DNA from: Pandoraea commovens
GTDB taxonomy: Bacteria; Pseudomonadota; Gammaproteobacteria; Burkholderiales; Burkholderiaceae
Assembly: GCF_902459615.1 (NCBI RefSeq)
Contig: NZ_CABPSA010000001.1
Span: 248,001 to 312,000, forward strand
Reading direction: 5' to 3'
Length of the DNA: 64,000 bases
Shown here: positions 42,258 to 50,119 of the stretch, in pieces
Position numbering within the stretch: position 1 is the stretch's first letter
How the letters are laid out: each line of letters begins with the position of its first letter
The notes under the pieces: model-generated
Databases searched by the model: none
What the model saw: the letters and a program-made list of their open reading frames with translations, nothing else
Told to the model about the DNA's origin: nothing
Translations under genes and position numbers: made by a program

Positions 42258-42725
42258 TTACAACACTTCGGCGAATTCCTCGGTTCCTGGCGGCGGGATA
42301 AGAATGACGGGCCGCTGCGCCTGCCGGGCGCAGTTTTCCGCCACGCTGCCCAGCGTCAGACGTCGCACGCCGCGCCGACCGTGGGTCCCGATCACGATCA
42401 GGTCGGCCTGACATTCTTGCGCTGCGGCGTTGATCTGAAACGCGACATCGCCGCCGAGCGGCAGGAGTTCACGGATCTCCACGTCGCCCGCGACCTTCTC
42501 GTCCTTCAGGCGCTTCGTGGCTTGCTCCCGGATGCTGTTCCCCTGAATTCGCAAAGCTTCGATGAAGGGAAACGGATCCGCGTCGCTGATGTAGGCCACG
42601 GGAATATCGACGACAAACAACACATGCAATTTCGCCTTACGCGCTTTGGCAAGCGACAGCGCATAGTCGAAGGCGGTGTCCGCCGTGGGGCTGCCATCGA
42701 TGGCAACCAGGATTCGTTCATACAT
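42258..42725 (-). CDS. Single-domain universal stress protein
   Basis: A 155-residue UspA protein starting YERILVAIDGSPTADTAFDYAL, with a complete ATP loop IGTHGRRGVRRLTLGSVAENCARQAQRPVILI. ATG 42725 follows GGAG. It is separated from the next Usp by four bases and so belongs to a Usp-Usp pair. Confidence 0.92.
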   Translation of the reverse strand: MYERILVAIDGSPTADTAFDYALSLAKARKAKLHVLFVVDIPVAYISDADPFPFIEALRIQGNSIREQATKRLKDEKVAGDVEIRELLPLGGDVAFQINAAAQECQADLIVIGTHGRRGVRRLTLGSVAENCARQAQRPVILIPPPGTEEFAEVL

Positions 42726-42729
42726 GGTG

Positions 42730-43233
42730 TCAGTTCTCCGCGACAGCAGTCGGTACGCTGGCCGCCCCCGTAGGCAGCGTCGTAGATTCTTTGACCAGCA
42801 TGACGGGGCGATGCGAGTGCCGCAAGACTTGCTCAGCCACACTGCCGAGCAGCATGCGGCGAACGCCCTTGCGTCCATGCGTGCCAAGGACCAGAAGGTC
42901 GGTTTGCCAACGCCGGGCTTCACGAATAATGGCGCCAGCGATGGTGCCGCCCCACGTCCGTAGGTCGATGGAGCGGGTATCCGTTTGAATACCTTCTTCA
43001 TGCAGCCGCTTGTAAGCGGTGCTCAATATCTCCTGGCTCTCCGCAATCAAAGACTCTCTTACGGCTTCGAGGTCGATGTACGAAGAAAACGCAGATTGAT
43101 AGTGGGCGAACGGATCGTCGATGACGTTGACGACTCGGACGACGTCGTCCGGCATGGCGAATCGGATCGTTTCGCGCAAGGCGTGCCATGAGGTTTCGCT
43201 GCCGTCGATGGCGAGCAGGATTCGATGAGACAT
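42730..43233 (-). CDS. Single-domain universal stress protein
   Basis: A 167-residue UspA protein starting SHRILLAIDGSETSWHALRE, with ATP loop LGTHGRKGVRRMLLGSVAEQVLRHSHRPVMLV and a short Thr/Ala-rich tail. First gene after the FNR box at 43363 on the minus strand; the second Usp follows after four bases. The pair share about the same loop, which suggests a local duplication. Confidence 0.92.
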   Translation of the reverse strand: MSHRILLAIDGSETSWHALRETIRFAMPDDVVRVVNVIDDPFAHYQSAFSSYIDLEAVRESLIAESQEILSTAYKRLHEEGIQTDTRSIDLRTWGGTIAGAIIREARRWQTDLLVLGTHGRKGVRRMLLGSVAEQVLRHSHRPVMLVKESTTLPTGAASVPTAVAEN

Positions 43234-43362
43234 TGTGTCGTCCTCGCTGAGTTTGACGCGTTCGGACTGTGCCGCAGATGTCGATCTACGCGGCGACGGT
43301 CAATGTTGCGATTAGACGGTAGCCCAACGTCGCCTGAGCGTGCGCTGGCATGAGCCACCTCC

Positions 43363-43376
43363 TTGACGCACATCAA
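43363..43376. promoter_or_regulatory. Shared FNR box between Usp pair and MBL gene
   Basis: TTGACGCACATCAA fits the consensus fully. Plus-strand TATGCT (43418-43423) gives a start near 43430, about 61 bases from the box centre; minus-strand TCTAAT (43316-43311) gives a start near 43304, about 65 away. One site probably controls both directions, as at 28353. Confidence 0.68.
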
Positions 43377-43473
43377 CGTGGCAGGTTCTGAAATCGTGTC
43401 TCCAGGTACCGGACGACTATGCTGTGATTGCCCGGCGACATTCCGTTGCCGAGTCGACGCGAGAGGTGCCTTC

Positions 43474-44889
43474 ATGGAATTGAGTTTCCTCGGTGCTGCG
43501 GGCACGGTAACCGGATCGAAGACGCTACTTCGCGTCGCGGACAGGAATGTGCTGGTGGATTGCGGCCTGTTTCAGGGTGTCAAGAATCTACGCAACCGCA
43601 ATTGGGCGCCCCCGCCGTTCAATGTCCGGGGTCTGGATGCGGTTGTGCTGACACACGCCCATATCGACCACAGTGGCTATCTTCCGGTGCTCGTTCGCCA
43701 AGGGTATGCCGGGCCGATCTATTGCACGTCCGCGACACGAGATTTATGCGAGATTCTGTTGCTCGATAGTGCGCATCTTGAAGAGGAGGAAGCCGACTTC
43801 CTGAACCGTCACGGCAAGTCGAAACACCACCCTGCACTGCCGCTTTTCACGACGGACGATGCCCGGCGAGCCATTGAGCGATTGACGCCGCGAGCGTTCG
43901 ACACCCCGTTTGAGGTCTGCCCGGAAGTTCAAGTGACCTTTTGGCATGCGGGGCACATCCTTGGGGCCGCGATGGCTCAGGTGGATGCCAACGGGAGGAG
44001 GATTCTCTTCTCGGGCGATCTTGGTCGCACCGACGATCCGATCATGCCCGCACCGGCCAATCCCGAAACGCCGGATTTCCTCGTCCTTGAGTCCACATAC
44101 GGGGATCGTCTGCATGACCGCACCGATCCCGGGGCTCAGTTGGCGGAGATACTGCATCGGACGTTTGCACGCGGAGGGAGTGTCATCGTCCCCGCGTTTG
44201 CCGTTGGACGGGTGCAAAGCCTGCTTTACTGGATTGCCCGGCTGAAATCGGCCGGAGAGATGCCCGATGTGCCCGTCTATCTGGACAGCCCAATGGCGAT
44301 CAATGTGACGAAAACCTACTCTTCACATCTTGCCGACCAGCGCTTGAGTGCGTCGGAGTGCGCGCAAATGTGCGGCGCAGCCACGTTCGTCACCAGCGTC
44401 GATCAGTCCAAATGGCTGGACACGCGCGCGATGCCTTCCGTCATCATCGCGGGAAGCGGCATGGCCACGGGCGGACGTGTCCTGCACCATCTCAAGGTGA
44501 TGAGCGGCAATTGGCGAAACACGGTGCTCTTCACCGGGTTTCAGGCGCCGGGTACGCGCGGCTCGACCATGGTGAACGGCGGCAGCGAAGTCAAAATATT
44601 TGGTGATTACGTTCACGTCAATGCGGAAGTCGTTCAACTCGACACGCTATCTGCTCACGCAGACTACGTCGAAACTTTGAACTGGCTTTCGAAGTTTCGC
44701 AAACCGGTGGGCGGCATCTTCCTGAATCATGGCGAGCCTGCCGCAGCCGACAGCTTGCGCAGGCGTATTGCCGATCGCTTTGGATGGCCCTGTCAGGTGG
44801 TAGAGCCGATGCAAAGCGTTTGCCTGGATGACAGCACCGTCGCTCCGACTGGCGATTCCTATTTCGATGGCGAACACCGTGAAGATTGA
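43474..44889 (+). CDS. Beta-CASP metallo-hydrolase, RNase J/CPSF-like
   Basis: A 471-residue protein. The metallo-beta-lactamase core has THAHIDHSGYLP (zinc ligands), then FWHAGHILGAAMAQ and FSGDLGRTD. The beta-CASP insert and C-terminal RNA-specificity part follow (PSVIIAGSGMATGGRVLHHLK, then LSAHADYVETLNWL). These features define bacterial homologues of CPSF73, which act as RNA endo- or exonucleases. ATG 43474 follows GAGAGGTG. Under a shared FNR box, it may reshape RNA pools in anoxia; this is inferred. Confidence 0.9.
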   Translation: MELSFLGAAGTVTGSKTLLRVADRNVLVDCGLFQGVKNLRNRNWAPPPFNVRGLDAVVLTHAHIDHSGYLPVLVRQGYAGPIYCTSATRDLCEILLLDSAHLEEEEADFLNRHGKSKHHPALPLFTTDDARRAIERLTPRAFDTPFEVCPEVQVTFWHAGHILGAAMAQVDANGRRILFSGDLGRTDDPIMPAPANPETPDFLVLESTYGDRLHDRTDPGAQLAEILHRTFARGGSVIVPAFAVGRVQSLLYWIARLKSAGEMPDVPVYLDSPMAINVTKTYSSHLADQRLSASECAQMCGAATFVTSVDQSKWLDTRAMPSVIIAGSGMATGGRVLHHLKVMSGNWRNTVLFTGFQAPGTRGSTMVNGGSEVKIFGDYVHVNAEVVQLDTLSAHADYVETLNWLSKFRKPVGGIFLNHGEPAAADSLRRRIADRFGWPCQVVEPMQSVCLDDSTVAPTGDSYFDGEHRED

Positions 44890-45172
44890 ATTCCCGCACG
44901 TCGCGCCCGCGTATAACGCAGACGACATGACGATCGAATTTGCTGCGGACTGTGAGCGTAAGCGAATTGTGTGTGCGATCTCAGCGGAAGCACTGGAAGA
45001 TCATTTCGACGCAAAGTCGTGCCATGTCGATGATCTGATGGTTGCCTTCAAAGCGCACAGAGCTTCCATCGAAAAGACCGCTGAACGCTATCTGCTGTTG
45101 TGTCACGGCGCCCCGGTTCTGCTGCGTAGTGGGCACTTTCGATGGAAGTCAGGTCGCAGGCCCGGTGAATAG
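44867..45172 (+). CDS. DUF1488 family protein
   Basis: A 101-residue protein with the DUF1488 pattern: TIEFAADCERKRIVCAISAEALEDHF followed by MVAFKAHRASIEKTAERYLL. Family members are small, soluble and of unknown role. ATG 44867 lies 23 bases inside the preceding metallo-hydrolase gene, so the two are translationally linked. It is the last gene that clearly belongs to the low-oxygen region. Confidence 0.8.
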   Translation: MANTVKIEFPHVAPAYNADDMTIEFAADCERKRIVCAISAEALEDHFDAKSCHVDDLMVAFKAHRASIEKTAERYLLLCHGAPVLLRSGHFRWKSGRRPGE

Positions 45173-45425
45173 AAGCCGGAGCGTCTGTGTGAGGATATCG
45201 CGCGCAATACCTTCGCCCCAACGAGTTTGGGTGCGTCGGAAATCCGCGTCCGACCGGGTTGTACATTCAGTCTCAGGGCGCATCACAAGTCGCCATGAGC
45301 GCCCGATTCCCCAAATCCATTTGTGCAGCGGATGCACATATGATGTGTGCGGCGACATCTGGTCGGTATGGGCGCACGTCCCTAGACTGGGCGCTCCTTT
45401 GAACCGACAACCCAGGAGCCTCATC

Positions 45426-46133
45426 ATGACGCATTTGCTACTCAAGACTTTAAAACTCGTAACGTTCGGTCTCTCGCTGTCCGCCGCCGTGTCCGCCACT
45501 GCACACGCAGCAGACAAGGCCGCCGCTGCGCCCACCATCCGTGCCATGTCGGGCGCGACACCGATCGACCATCTGGACCCGAAGCGTACGGCCCTGATCG
45601 TGATTGATTTCCAGAACGAGTACTTCACCGGTCGTATGCCGATCCCGGATCGTGCACAGGCACTGGCCAATACGAAGAAGCTGATCGACATGGCCGACCG
45701 TGCCGGTATCGAGGTCTATCAGGTTCAGCACGTGGCCCCCGCCGGTTCCGCCGTCTTTGCGTTGGGCGGCAAGACCGTCGACTTCGCACCCGGTGCCGAA
45801 CCGCGTGCTCGCGACACCGTTTTGCAAAAGACGACCGTGAGCGTATTCGCGAGCACCGACCTTGACAAACGCCTCAAGGCCAAGGGCATCGATACGGTGG
45901 TGATCGCAGGCCTGATGACGCACGCCTGCGTCGCCGGTGCCGCCCGTGACGCCGCACCGCTGGGCTATCGCGTCGTGGTGGCATCGGACGCGTCCGCGAC
46001 CCGTGACATTCAGCGCCTCGACGGCACCCGCGTCAAGAGCGCCGCGCTTCATCAGGCGGCCCTCTCGGAGATCGAAGACACCTTCGGCGATGTGCTGACG
46101 ACGGCCCAGATCCTGAAGTTGCCGCAGCGCTGA
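45426..46133 (+). CDS. Secreted isochorismatase-fold cysteine hydrolase
   Basis: A 235-residue protein with a signal peptide (LVTFGLSLSAAVSATAHAA) and an isochorismatase-like domain. Catalytic marks are VIDFQNEYF (Asp), the basic residue in TVLQKTTVSVF, and the Cys in GLMTHACVAGAARDA. This superfamily hydrolyses amides or vinyl ethers; the extracytoplasmic address is less common and the substrate is unknown. ATG 45426 follows CCAGGAG. In the 253-base gap upstream I see only a loose palindrome (GCACATATGATGTGTGC near 45334). Confidence 0.88.
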   Translation: MTHLLLKTLKLVTFGLSLSAAVSATAHAADKAAAAPTIRAMSGATPIDHLDPKRTALIVIDFQNEYFTGRMPIPDRAQALANTKKLIDMADRAGIEVYQVQHVAPAGSAVFALGGKTVDFAPGAEPRARDTVLQKTTVSVFASTDLDKRLKAKGIDTVVIAGLMTHACVAGAARDAAPLGYRVVVASDASATRDIQRLDGTRVKSAALHQAALSEIEDTFGDVLTTAQILKLPQR

Positions 46134-46213
46134 AATACGTCTCGCCTCAAGCGGACGGAGGCGACACCGGGCGTGGCGCTGGTCAACCGCAGCACACGCC
46201 TTTCGCCTTGACC

Positions 46214-46241
46214 AATGCCGGTGAGCGTTATCACCGGCATT
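46214..46241. terminator. Hairpin between convergent genes
   Basis: AATGCCGGTGA (46214-46224) and TCACCGGCATT (46231-46241) are perfect 11-base complements with a 6-base loop. It lies between the hydrolase gene ending at 46133 and the converging gene ending at 46261. A bidirectional terminator is likely though the T-runs are short. Confidence 0.65.
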
Positions 46242-46260
46242 GTGTCGATGTCCTCACGCA

Positions 46261-46770
46261 TCAACGCGTGGACGTGGACTCTCGCTCGCTGAAGTGAATG
46301 CTAAACGGGCCGACATACGGGGTATGGACGACACGAATCGTGACATTCGGATTCCCGTCGACCATGTTCCGTGGCACGACTCTGGAATAGGTAAACTCGT
46401 GCTCGTTCAGCACTTCCAGGCGGCGCACCAGCGGCTTGCCCCCAGCGTCGAAGGCGTTGATCTGATGGCGTCGGTCGCCGGTGATGAGAAAGTAGCCCTC
46501 GCCGCCCTGAGTGCGCCTCGATAGCCCTGTCGCCGGATCAAAGTATTCAAATCGGTTGCTGCTCGCATCCCAGATCGAAATACCCACGACGCCCGGGTAA
46601 CGTTCCATCACGTTCCGAGATCGATCTTCCCCTTCATACACCGCTGTCGTTTGCCAGACTGTCGAGGTCAACGCGGCAGGATCGATGTCTGCCGCACGTT
46701 CGGCGTGGGCAGCCGGTAACATAACGGTCGCAAACCATAGCAACAAGCCGTACGTCGATATGCGCTTCAT
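46261..46770 (-). CDS. Secreted DUF4822 domain protein
   Basis: A 169-residue protein with a signal peptide (LLLWFATVMLPAAHA) and a domain matching DUF4822: TVWQTTAVYEGEDRSRNV, FEYFDPATGLSRRTQGGEGYFLITGD, FTYSRVVPR and VVHTPYVGPF. Family members are small beta-rich lipocalin-like proteins outside the cytoplasm with no known role. Start ATG 46770 gives the signal peptide; the ribosome site was not obvious. It is convergent with the isochorismatase-fold gene. Confidence 0.8.
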   Translation of the reverse strand: MKRISTYGLLLWFATVMLPAAHAERAADIDPAALTSTVWQTTAVYEGEDRSRNVMERYPGVVGISIWDASSNRFEYFDPATGLSRRTQGGEGYFLITGDRRHQINAFDAGGKPLVRRLEVLNEHEFTYSRVVPRNMVDGNPNVTIRVVHTPYVGPFSIHFSERESTSTR

Positions 46771-46913
46771 GGATAGTTGTCTGTCTGCCGATTTCGGATC
46801 GACATCTATACACCACTTTTCTGCGCATCAAGAGCGTCGGCCCATAGCCCTTTTGTGACGGTGGCCGCGAGGCCATCATCGGGGCGCCCTCCTCTTGTGT
46901 GCACACAAAACAA

Positions 46914-47741
46914 ATGAAGCTCAAATCTCAGGGAAAGAACCACGCGTCGTTCGACTTCGGTGAGCTGCAGATCATTGCGCTTCGCGACGGATATGCCGAC
47001 TTGCCGCCGACTCGCTTGCGCACTGGTTCAGGTGCTCTTCTGAGTACGTCGCCCGTTGGCCTGAAGCTGGTCGACGGACATTTGCGCTTGTCGGTCAATG
47101 CGTTTCTGATTATCGACAAGGACGTCTCGGTCCTCGTGGATACCGGCGCATCGAATACTTGGCACGACACGACGGGCACACTTCTGGAAGGTCTGAAAGA
47201 GGCCGGTGTGGAACGAGACTCGGTGTCGTACGTGGCGTTGACTCATACCCATGAAGACCATGTCAATGGACTGATCGCGCCCGACGGCTCGGAAGCCTTT
47301 CCGAGGCTAAAGCAGGTGTTCGTCGCCAAGGAGGAGATATCCGTCTTCACCGGACGGCTTGCGCCGCTACGCAGCCGCGTGTGCGTGGTTGAAGATGGCG
47401 CGCGTATTACGGATCGCGTTTCGGCAATCCGTGCGGTCGGCCATTCCCCCGGTCACACCGCTTACGAAGCGACAAGCAGCGCGGGCCGATTGCTGGCTTG
47501 GGGCGATCTCGTTCATGTGCCGTCCGTGCAGTTTTTTCATCCGGACATCGCCTGGGAGTACGACGATGACCCGACCACGGCAGTGGCATCGCGTAAATCA
47601 CTGCTTCAGCGTCAGACGCAACCGAATCTATATGTGGCCGGGGCACACCTGGACTTTCCCGGCATCGGACGCGTCACCGAACGCGATGGGGCATTTGCGT
47701 TTCACGCTGTCGCCGGGTGCGGCACCGTGCCCTCGCCGTAA
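46914..47741 (+). CDS. MBL-fold metallo-hydrolase
   Basis: A 275-residue metallo-beta-lactamase-fold enzyme with THTHEDHVNGL (zinc ligands), VGHSPGHTAYEA and WGDLVHVPSVQF. The class covers lactonases, glyoxalase II-like thioesterases and related hydrolases; the substrate is not indicated. ATG 46914 is preferred; GTG 46899 would add five residues. The Asp in LVDTGASNTWH and the terminal His motif complete the metal site. No operon partner is apparent. Confidence 0.86.
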   Translation: MKLKSQGKNHASFDFGELQIIALRDGYADLPPTRLRTGSGALLSTSPVGLKLVDGHLRLSVNAFLIIDKDVSVLVDTGASNTWHDTTGTLLEGLKEAGVERDSVSYVALTHTHEDHVNGLIAPDGSEAFPRLKQVFVAKEEISVFTGRLAPLRSRVCVVEDGARITDRVSAIRAVGHSPGHTAYEATSSAGRLLAWGDLVHVPSVQFFHPDIAWEYDDDPTTAVASRKSLLQRQTQPNLYVAGAHLDFPGIGRVTERDGAFAFHAVAGCGTVPSP

Positions 47742-47748
47742 TTCATGA

Positions 47749-48006
47749 TCACATCAGTTCCCGATACCACGCCGAAAGCGCGTCGCTACCCGCGACGCCG
47801 TTGCGCCACAGGCATGCCGTCAATGCGTCCTCAAATTCCTCGGTGTCCTCCTCGAACTTCTCGTGGATCGCATCGTTCGACAAGTCGTCTCGCAGAACTT
47901 CAATGGCGGCTTCGACTGCCTGCCGGGCGCGCTGCGGAAGTTGCGGTAGCAACTCCGTCAGCGCGTTGATTTCAGCCTGTACTTCGCCATCGCTCTTCTT
48001 GGCCAT
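47749..48006 (-). CDS. Small acidic conserved protein
   Basis: An 85-residue soluble protein, helical and acidic (HEKFEEDTEEFEDALTACLWR). ATG 48006 follows GATAGGAAAGC. No known domain. Its 3' end abuts the converging MBL gene. Likely a real small gene by ribosome site and codon use, function unknown. Confidence 0.6.
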   Translation of the reverse strand: MAKKSDGEVQAEINALTELLPQLPQRARQAVEAAIEVLRDDLSNDAIHEKFEEDTEEFEDALTACLWRNGVAGSDALSAWYRELM

Positions 48007-48043
48007 GGTGCTTTCCTATCTAAAAACGTACTCAATATAGCAA

Positions 48044-48292
48044 TCACTTTTCCGAACATCGGGGGATGCGGTCCTGGCCCTTCAATGAACGTAGTTGTTT
48101 CCAGCTTGATCTCGGACAGGCTTTGGGCTTGCTGGCCGGTATGCACAGCGCCCTGTATGTGTCGACTTGCCTGTCAGTCAGGCAATTGTCGAAATCCTTA
48201 ATCCCAAGGTATTTGGGTGGGAGAACGGCAAAGCTGCTCGTGACCATAGTCATCAAAGTCGTCGCAAGCACTAAGTGTAATGAAAGTCGCAT
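48044..48292 (-). CDS. Small secreted cysteine-containing protein
   Basis: An 82-residue protein with a signal peptide (HLVLATTLMTMVTSSFA) and a basic mature part with four cysteines (NCLTDRQ, LCIPASKPKACPRS, RCSEK), probably forming two disulfides in the periplasm. ATG 48292 follows GAGGGGTGAATC, a strong site that overlaps the GlxA stop, so it is read from the GlxA transcript. Family unknown. Confidence 0.6.
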   Translation of the reverse strand: MRLSLHLVLATTLMTMVTSSFAVLPPKYLGIKDFDNCLTDRQVDTYRALCIPASKPKACPRSSWKQLRSLKGQDRIPRCSEK

Positions 48293-48295
48293 GAT

Positions 48296-49297
48296 TCACC
48301 CCTCAATCCCAAAATGACTTCGAAACGCCGCAGGTGGCAATCCGAATTTCCGTTGGAATGCCCGACGCATTTGCTCTTCCGACGTGAACCCACATCGGTC
48401 AGCGATGAGTGAAATGCCGCTGGTTGTCGTCTCGAGCATCAATCTGGCCCGCGCAAGCCGTACATCCTGTACGGCAGCGTATGGTGAACATCCCGTGGCA
48501 AGCTTAAAACGTCGCTGAAATGTTTGCGGCGTCTGGCCCATCTCGGCGGCTAGCTCCTCCACACTCCAGCGCTTATTCGGGCTGACGGAGACCTTTGTCA
48601 TCAACGCGGAGAACTCCTGTGCACCGGCGCTTTCCTGCATCAACAGAGTTTCGCTGAATTGCGCCTGCCCTCCCGGGCGTCTCAGATAGACGACCAGCTT
48701 TCTGGCAATCGACGCAGCAACGCCGTAGCCGCAGTCCTGCTCCACCAGCGCCAGCGCGAGATCGATGCCCGCCGTGACCCCCGCCGATGTCCAGACGTTG
48801 CCGTCATTGACGAAGATCGGTGTCGTTTGAACGTCGATGTTTGGATAGGCGGCCTGAAGTGCATCGCAACGCCCCCAGTGGGTCGTCGCGCGACGTCCGT
48901 CCAGCACCCCGGTGGCCGCCAGCAGAAAGGCACCGGTGCACACAGAGCAGAGCCGCCGGACAGTGGGTTGCGCGAGGGAAATCGCGTCGGTGATGCCAAT
49001 GTCGGTACAAGCCGCGTCGACGCCGGGGCCGCCCGGAATGATGACGGTATCTGCTTGCGAGAGCCTCTCCAGCCCTTCCTCCACCAGAATGTCCGGTCCT
49101 GCGCTGGCATGCACCCGGCCGGGTGTCGCCGTGATCGTCGTCAGTTCGTAAGGCGGATGGAGAACGTCCCGGTTCGCCAGCGCGAAGACCTGCATCGGAC
49201 CGACCAGATCGAGTGGCTGGTAGCCGTCGTAGACAAGAAAAACGACGCGACGCGTCGGCGGTGACGGAAAAGGCGGGGTTTTTGAGTTTTTTTCCAT
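48296..49297 (-). CDS. GlxA-type transcription regulator (DJ-1 plus AraC)
   Basis: A 333-residue regulator. The N-terminal DJ-1/PfpI-like domain (about 18-200) has VFLVYDGYQPLDLVGPMQVF and the CTGAFLLAATG elbow; the C-terminal AraC domain (about 230-330) has two helix-turn-helix segments (SVEELAAEMGQTPQTFQRRF and SLIADRCGFTSEEQMRRAFQRKF). This fusion defines GlxA regulators, often of choline or carnitine breakdown. It is divergent from the DJ-1/PfpI gene at 49348, its probable target, with only 50 bases between starts. Confidence 0.92.
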   Translation of the reverse strand: MEKNSKTPPFPSPPTRRVVFLVYDGYQPLDLVGPMQVFALANRDVLHPPYELTTITATPGRVHASAGPDILVEEGLERLSQADTVIIPGGPGVDAACTDIGITDAISLAQPTVRRLCSVCTGAFLLAATGVLDGRRATTHWGRCDALQAAYPNIDVQTTPIFVNDGNVWTSAGVTAGIDLALALVEQDCGYGVAASIARKLVVYLRRPGGQAQFSETLLMQESAGAQEFSALMTKVSVSPNKRWSVEELAAEMGQTPQTFQRRFKLATGCSPYAAVQDVRLARARLMLETTTSGISLIADRCGFTSEEQMRRAFQRKFGLPPAAFRSHFGIEG

Positions 49298-49347
49298 TCC
49301 TCGCTACCTAGAATCGGATCGTTCACTTTCGACGAGAGACCGATGTT

Positions 49348-50043
49348 ATGACGAATGCGCAACTCCGTGTGGGTGTGGTGATGTTTGCGGGCATGACCCA
49401 GCTCGATATGACCGGGCCTTTGGAGGTCCTGAGCGCCGTGCCCGGCTGGACGGTCGATCTCGTCGCCTCGACGATGTCGCCGGTACTCTGTGGCAGAGGG
49501 TTTGCGTTCACGCCGACTGTCGACTTCGAGAACGCTCCCCAGTACGACCTGCTTGTTGTGCCCGGCGGTCCCGGCGTAGACGACGCGATGCTTGACCCGT
49601 CCATCGTCGCGTTCGTGCGGACGCAGGCCGCCCACAGCAGTTACGTGTTCGGCATTTGTACCGGTTCCCTGCTCCTCGCGGCCGCCGGATGCCTGACCGG
49701 GCGTCGCGCCAGTTGTCATTGGCAAGCCGTCGAATTCCTGACGTACTTCGGTGTGATCCCGAGCCGGGATCGAATGACGATCGACGGTCGTTTCTTTACC
49801 TCCGGCGGTGTGACTGCGGGCATCGACATGGCCCTCAAAGTCGTCGGCGAACTGGCGGGCGTTGACGTCGCACAGGGCATTCAACTGCTCATCGAATACG
49901 ACCCGGAGCCGCCGTTTCAGGCGGGCGTTCCCGAGACAGCCCCTGCTGCTGTCGTCGAGCGACTTAAGGCGGCCACCACGGCGCGTCGGGAGCGTCGATT
50001 GCAAGCCGTACTAAGCGCATCGAAAGCTGCCGGGTTCGCATAA
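49348..50043 (+). CDS. DJ-1/PfpI family protein (isonitrile hydratase-like)
   Basis: A 231-residue stand-alone DJ-1/PfpI domain, with VVMFAGMTQLDMTGPLEVL, VVPGGPGVDDAM and the elbow GICTGSLLLAAAG holding the reactive Cys. Members include isonitrile hydratase and related enzymes; the match to InhA-like proteins is good but the substrate is not provable here. ATG 49348 follows GAGAG. It probably shares its promoter region with the divergent glxA gene. Confidence 0.88.
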   Translation: MTNAQLRVGVVMFAGMTQLDMTGPLEVLSAVPGWTVDLVASTMSPVLCGRGFAFTPTVDFENAPQYDLLVVPGGPGVDDAMLDPSIVAFVRTQAAHSSYVFGICTGSLLLAAAGCLTGRRASCHWQAVEFLTYFGVIPSRDRMTIDGRFFTSGGVTAGIDMALKVVGELAGVDVAQGIQLLIEYDPEPPFQAGVPETAPAAVVERLKAATTARRERRLQAVLSASKAAGFA

Positions 50044-50119
50044 CGGCAATGCAGGATTTGATGGCTGATAACGACAAGCGCACCGAAGCGCATACGACAC
50101 GGCAGACAGGAAGCGTCAA

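Noticed and set aside
45330-45355. Palindrome-like GCACATATGATGTGTGC
   Set aside because: Imperfect and isolated; no regulator or promoter spacing supports it.
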